From contig JBHASY010000009.1 of the NCBI GenBank assembly GCA_041831635.1, positions 1 through 13,075 of the forward strand: a stretch of DNA of 13,075 nt, given 5' to 3'. The notes beneath the pieces are model-generated. The model had not been told where the DNA came from, searched no databases, and saw only the letters and a program-made list of their open reading frames with translations. The stretch is from Acetoanaerobium sp041831635. GTDB taxonomy: Bacteria; Bacillota; Clostridia; Peptostreptococcales; Filifactoraceae. Positions 13,000 through 13,075 of this stretch are shown here, one piece after another. Made by a program: the position numbers and the translations under genes. Position 1 is the stretch's first letter, and each line of letters begins with the position of its first letter.

Positions 13000-13040
13000 G
13001 GCAGAGCCTGATTTCAACAGGTTCTGCCCTTGTTTATATT
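13000..13040 (+). terminator. Hairpin resembling a terminator after the truncated sheath gene
   Basis: The stem GGCAGAGCCTG (13000-13010) and CAGGTTCTGCC (13018-13028) has 11 pairs with one G-U and a 7-nt loop. On the + strand it is followed by CTTGTTTATATT, a weak T-rich tail. On the other strand there is no T run, and there the hairpin would instead lie at the start of the transcript from the promoter at 13038-13065. Confidence 0.6.
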
Positions 13041-13065
13041 ATAATTCAGTTTCCGGACATGTCAA
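13038..13065 (-). promoter_or_regulatory. Fully consensus sigma-A promoter facing left
   Basis: On the minus strand, TTGACA (13065-13060) is followed after 16 bp by TATAAT (13043-13038), a 12 of 12 match to the consensus. The transcript would begin near 13030, start with the hairpin at 13000-13028 and run antisense into the truncated sheath gene. No credible minus-strand gene was found downstream. The surrounding 30 bp are visibly richer in G and C than the phage genes, so it may belong to the element or chromosome at the junction. Confidence 0.7.
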
Positions 13066-13075
13066 GCAGGGCTGG

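Noticed and set aside
12979..13075. Invertible segment or group II intron end at the right edge
   Set aside because: Only one hairpin and one promoter are visible, with no second recombination site or intron domain in the window. Kept as a possibility only within the finding.

Overview
The window is the early/late boundary and head-to-neck half of a tailed phage or prophage from a low-GC Gram-positive host. Clostridia-type Bacillota is the best guess, from the AT-rich sequence, heavy AAA/AGA/ATA codon use and strong AGGAGG ribosome sites. Every convincing gene is on the + strand. The predicted tail sheath marks a contractile-tailed (myovirus-like) particle.

Layout: (1) 37-1319 holds a structured leader, a Bro-N antirepressor gene and a small gene broken by a frameshift at a T6 run, closed by two intrinsic terminators. 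(2) 1320-1487 is a non-coding gap with repeats where a new transcription unit probably begins. (3) 1488-3052 encodes an HTH protein, a possible 25-aa basic peptide, a membrane-anchored coiled coil, a winged-helix protein and a DUF3486 small terminase. The last three match the order of phage Mu gp25, gp26 and gp27. (4) 3053-3311 is non-coding and carries six TTAAA boxes spaced 10 or 11 bp apart, a candidate packaging or protein-wrapping site between the two terminase genes. (5) 3312-6960 encodes the large terminase, an SPP1 gp6-type portal and the head-entry MuF domain. (6) 6961-8055 is cargo: the MuF protein continues into an R-STS-ExE ADP-ribosyltransferase toxin domain, followed by an overlapping small gene in the immunity position, a C-terminal fragment related to the broken gene near 928-1182, and an intrinsic terminator. 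(7) 8091-12389 encodes scaffold, decoration protein, major capsid protein, a SAP-like acidic protein, connector, gp10-like neck protein, a stopper-like protein and tail terminator. (8) 12391-12978 is the N-terminal part of a tail sheath that stops after 195 codons. It is followed by a hairpin and, at the very edge, a fully consensus sigma-A promoter facing left.

Working together: TerS (DUF3486) and TerL would recognise and cut DNA and pump it through the portal into a shell built by scaffold, major capsid and decoration proteins. The connector, gp10-like, stopper-like and terminator proteins would close the neck and join the tail. The MuF-toxin would sit at or in the head near the portal and may be delivered with the DNA, while the small downstream protein would protect the lysogen. 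The two strongest points for follow-up are the MuF-ADP-ribosyltransferase with its uncharacterised putative immunity partner, and the phased repeats between the terminase genes. The abrupt sheath end and the foreign-looking right edge suggest that the phage is deleted or interrupted there.
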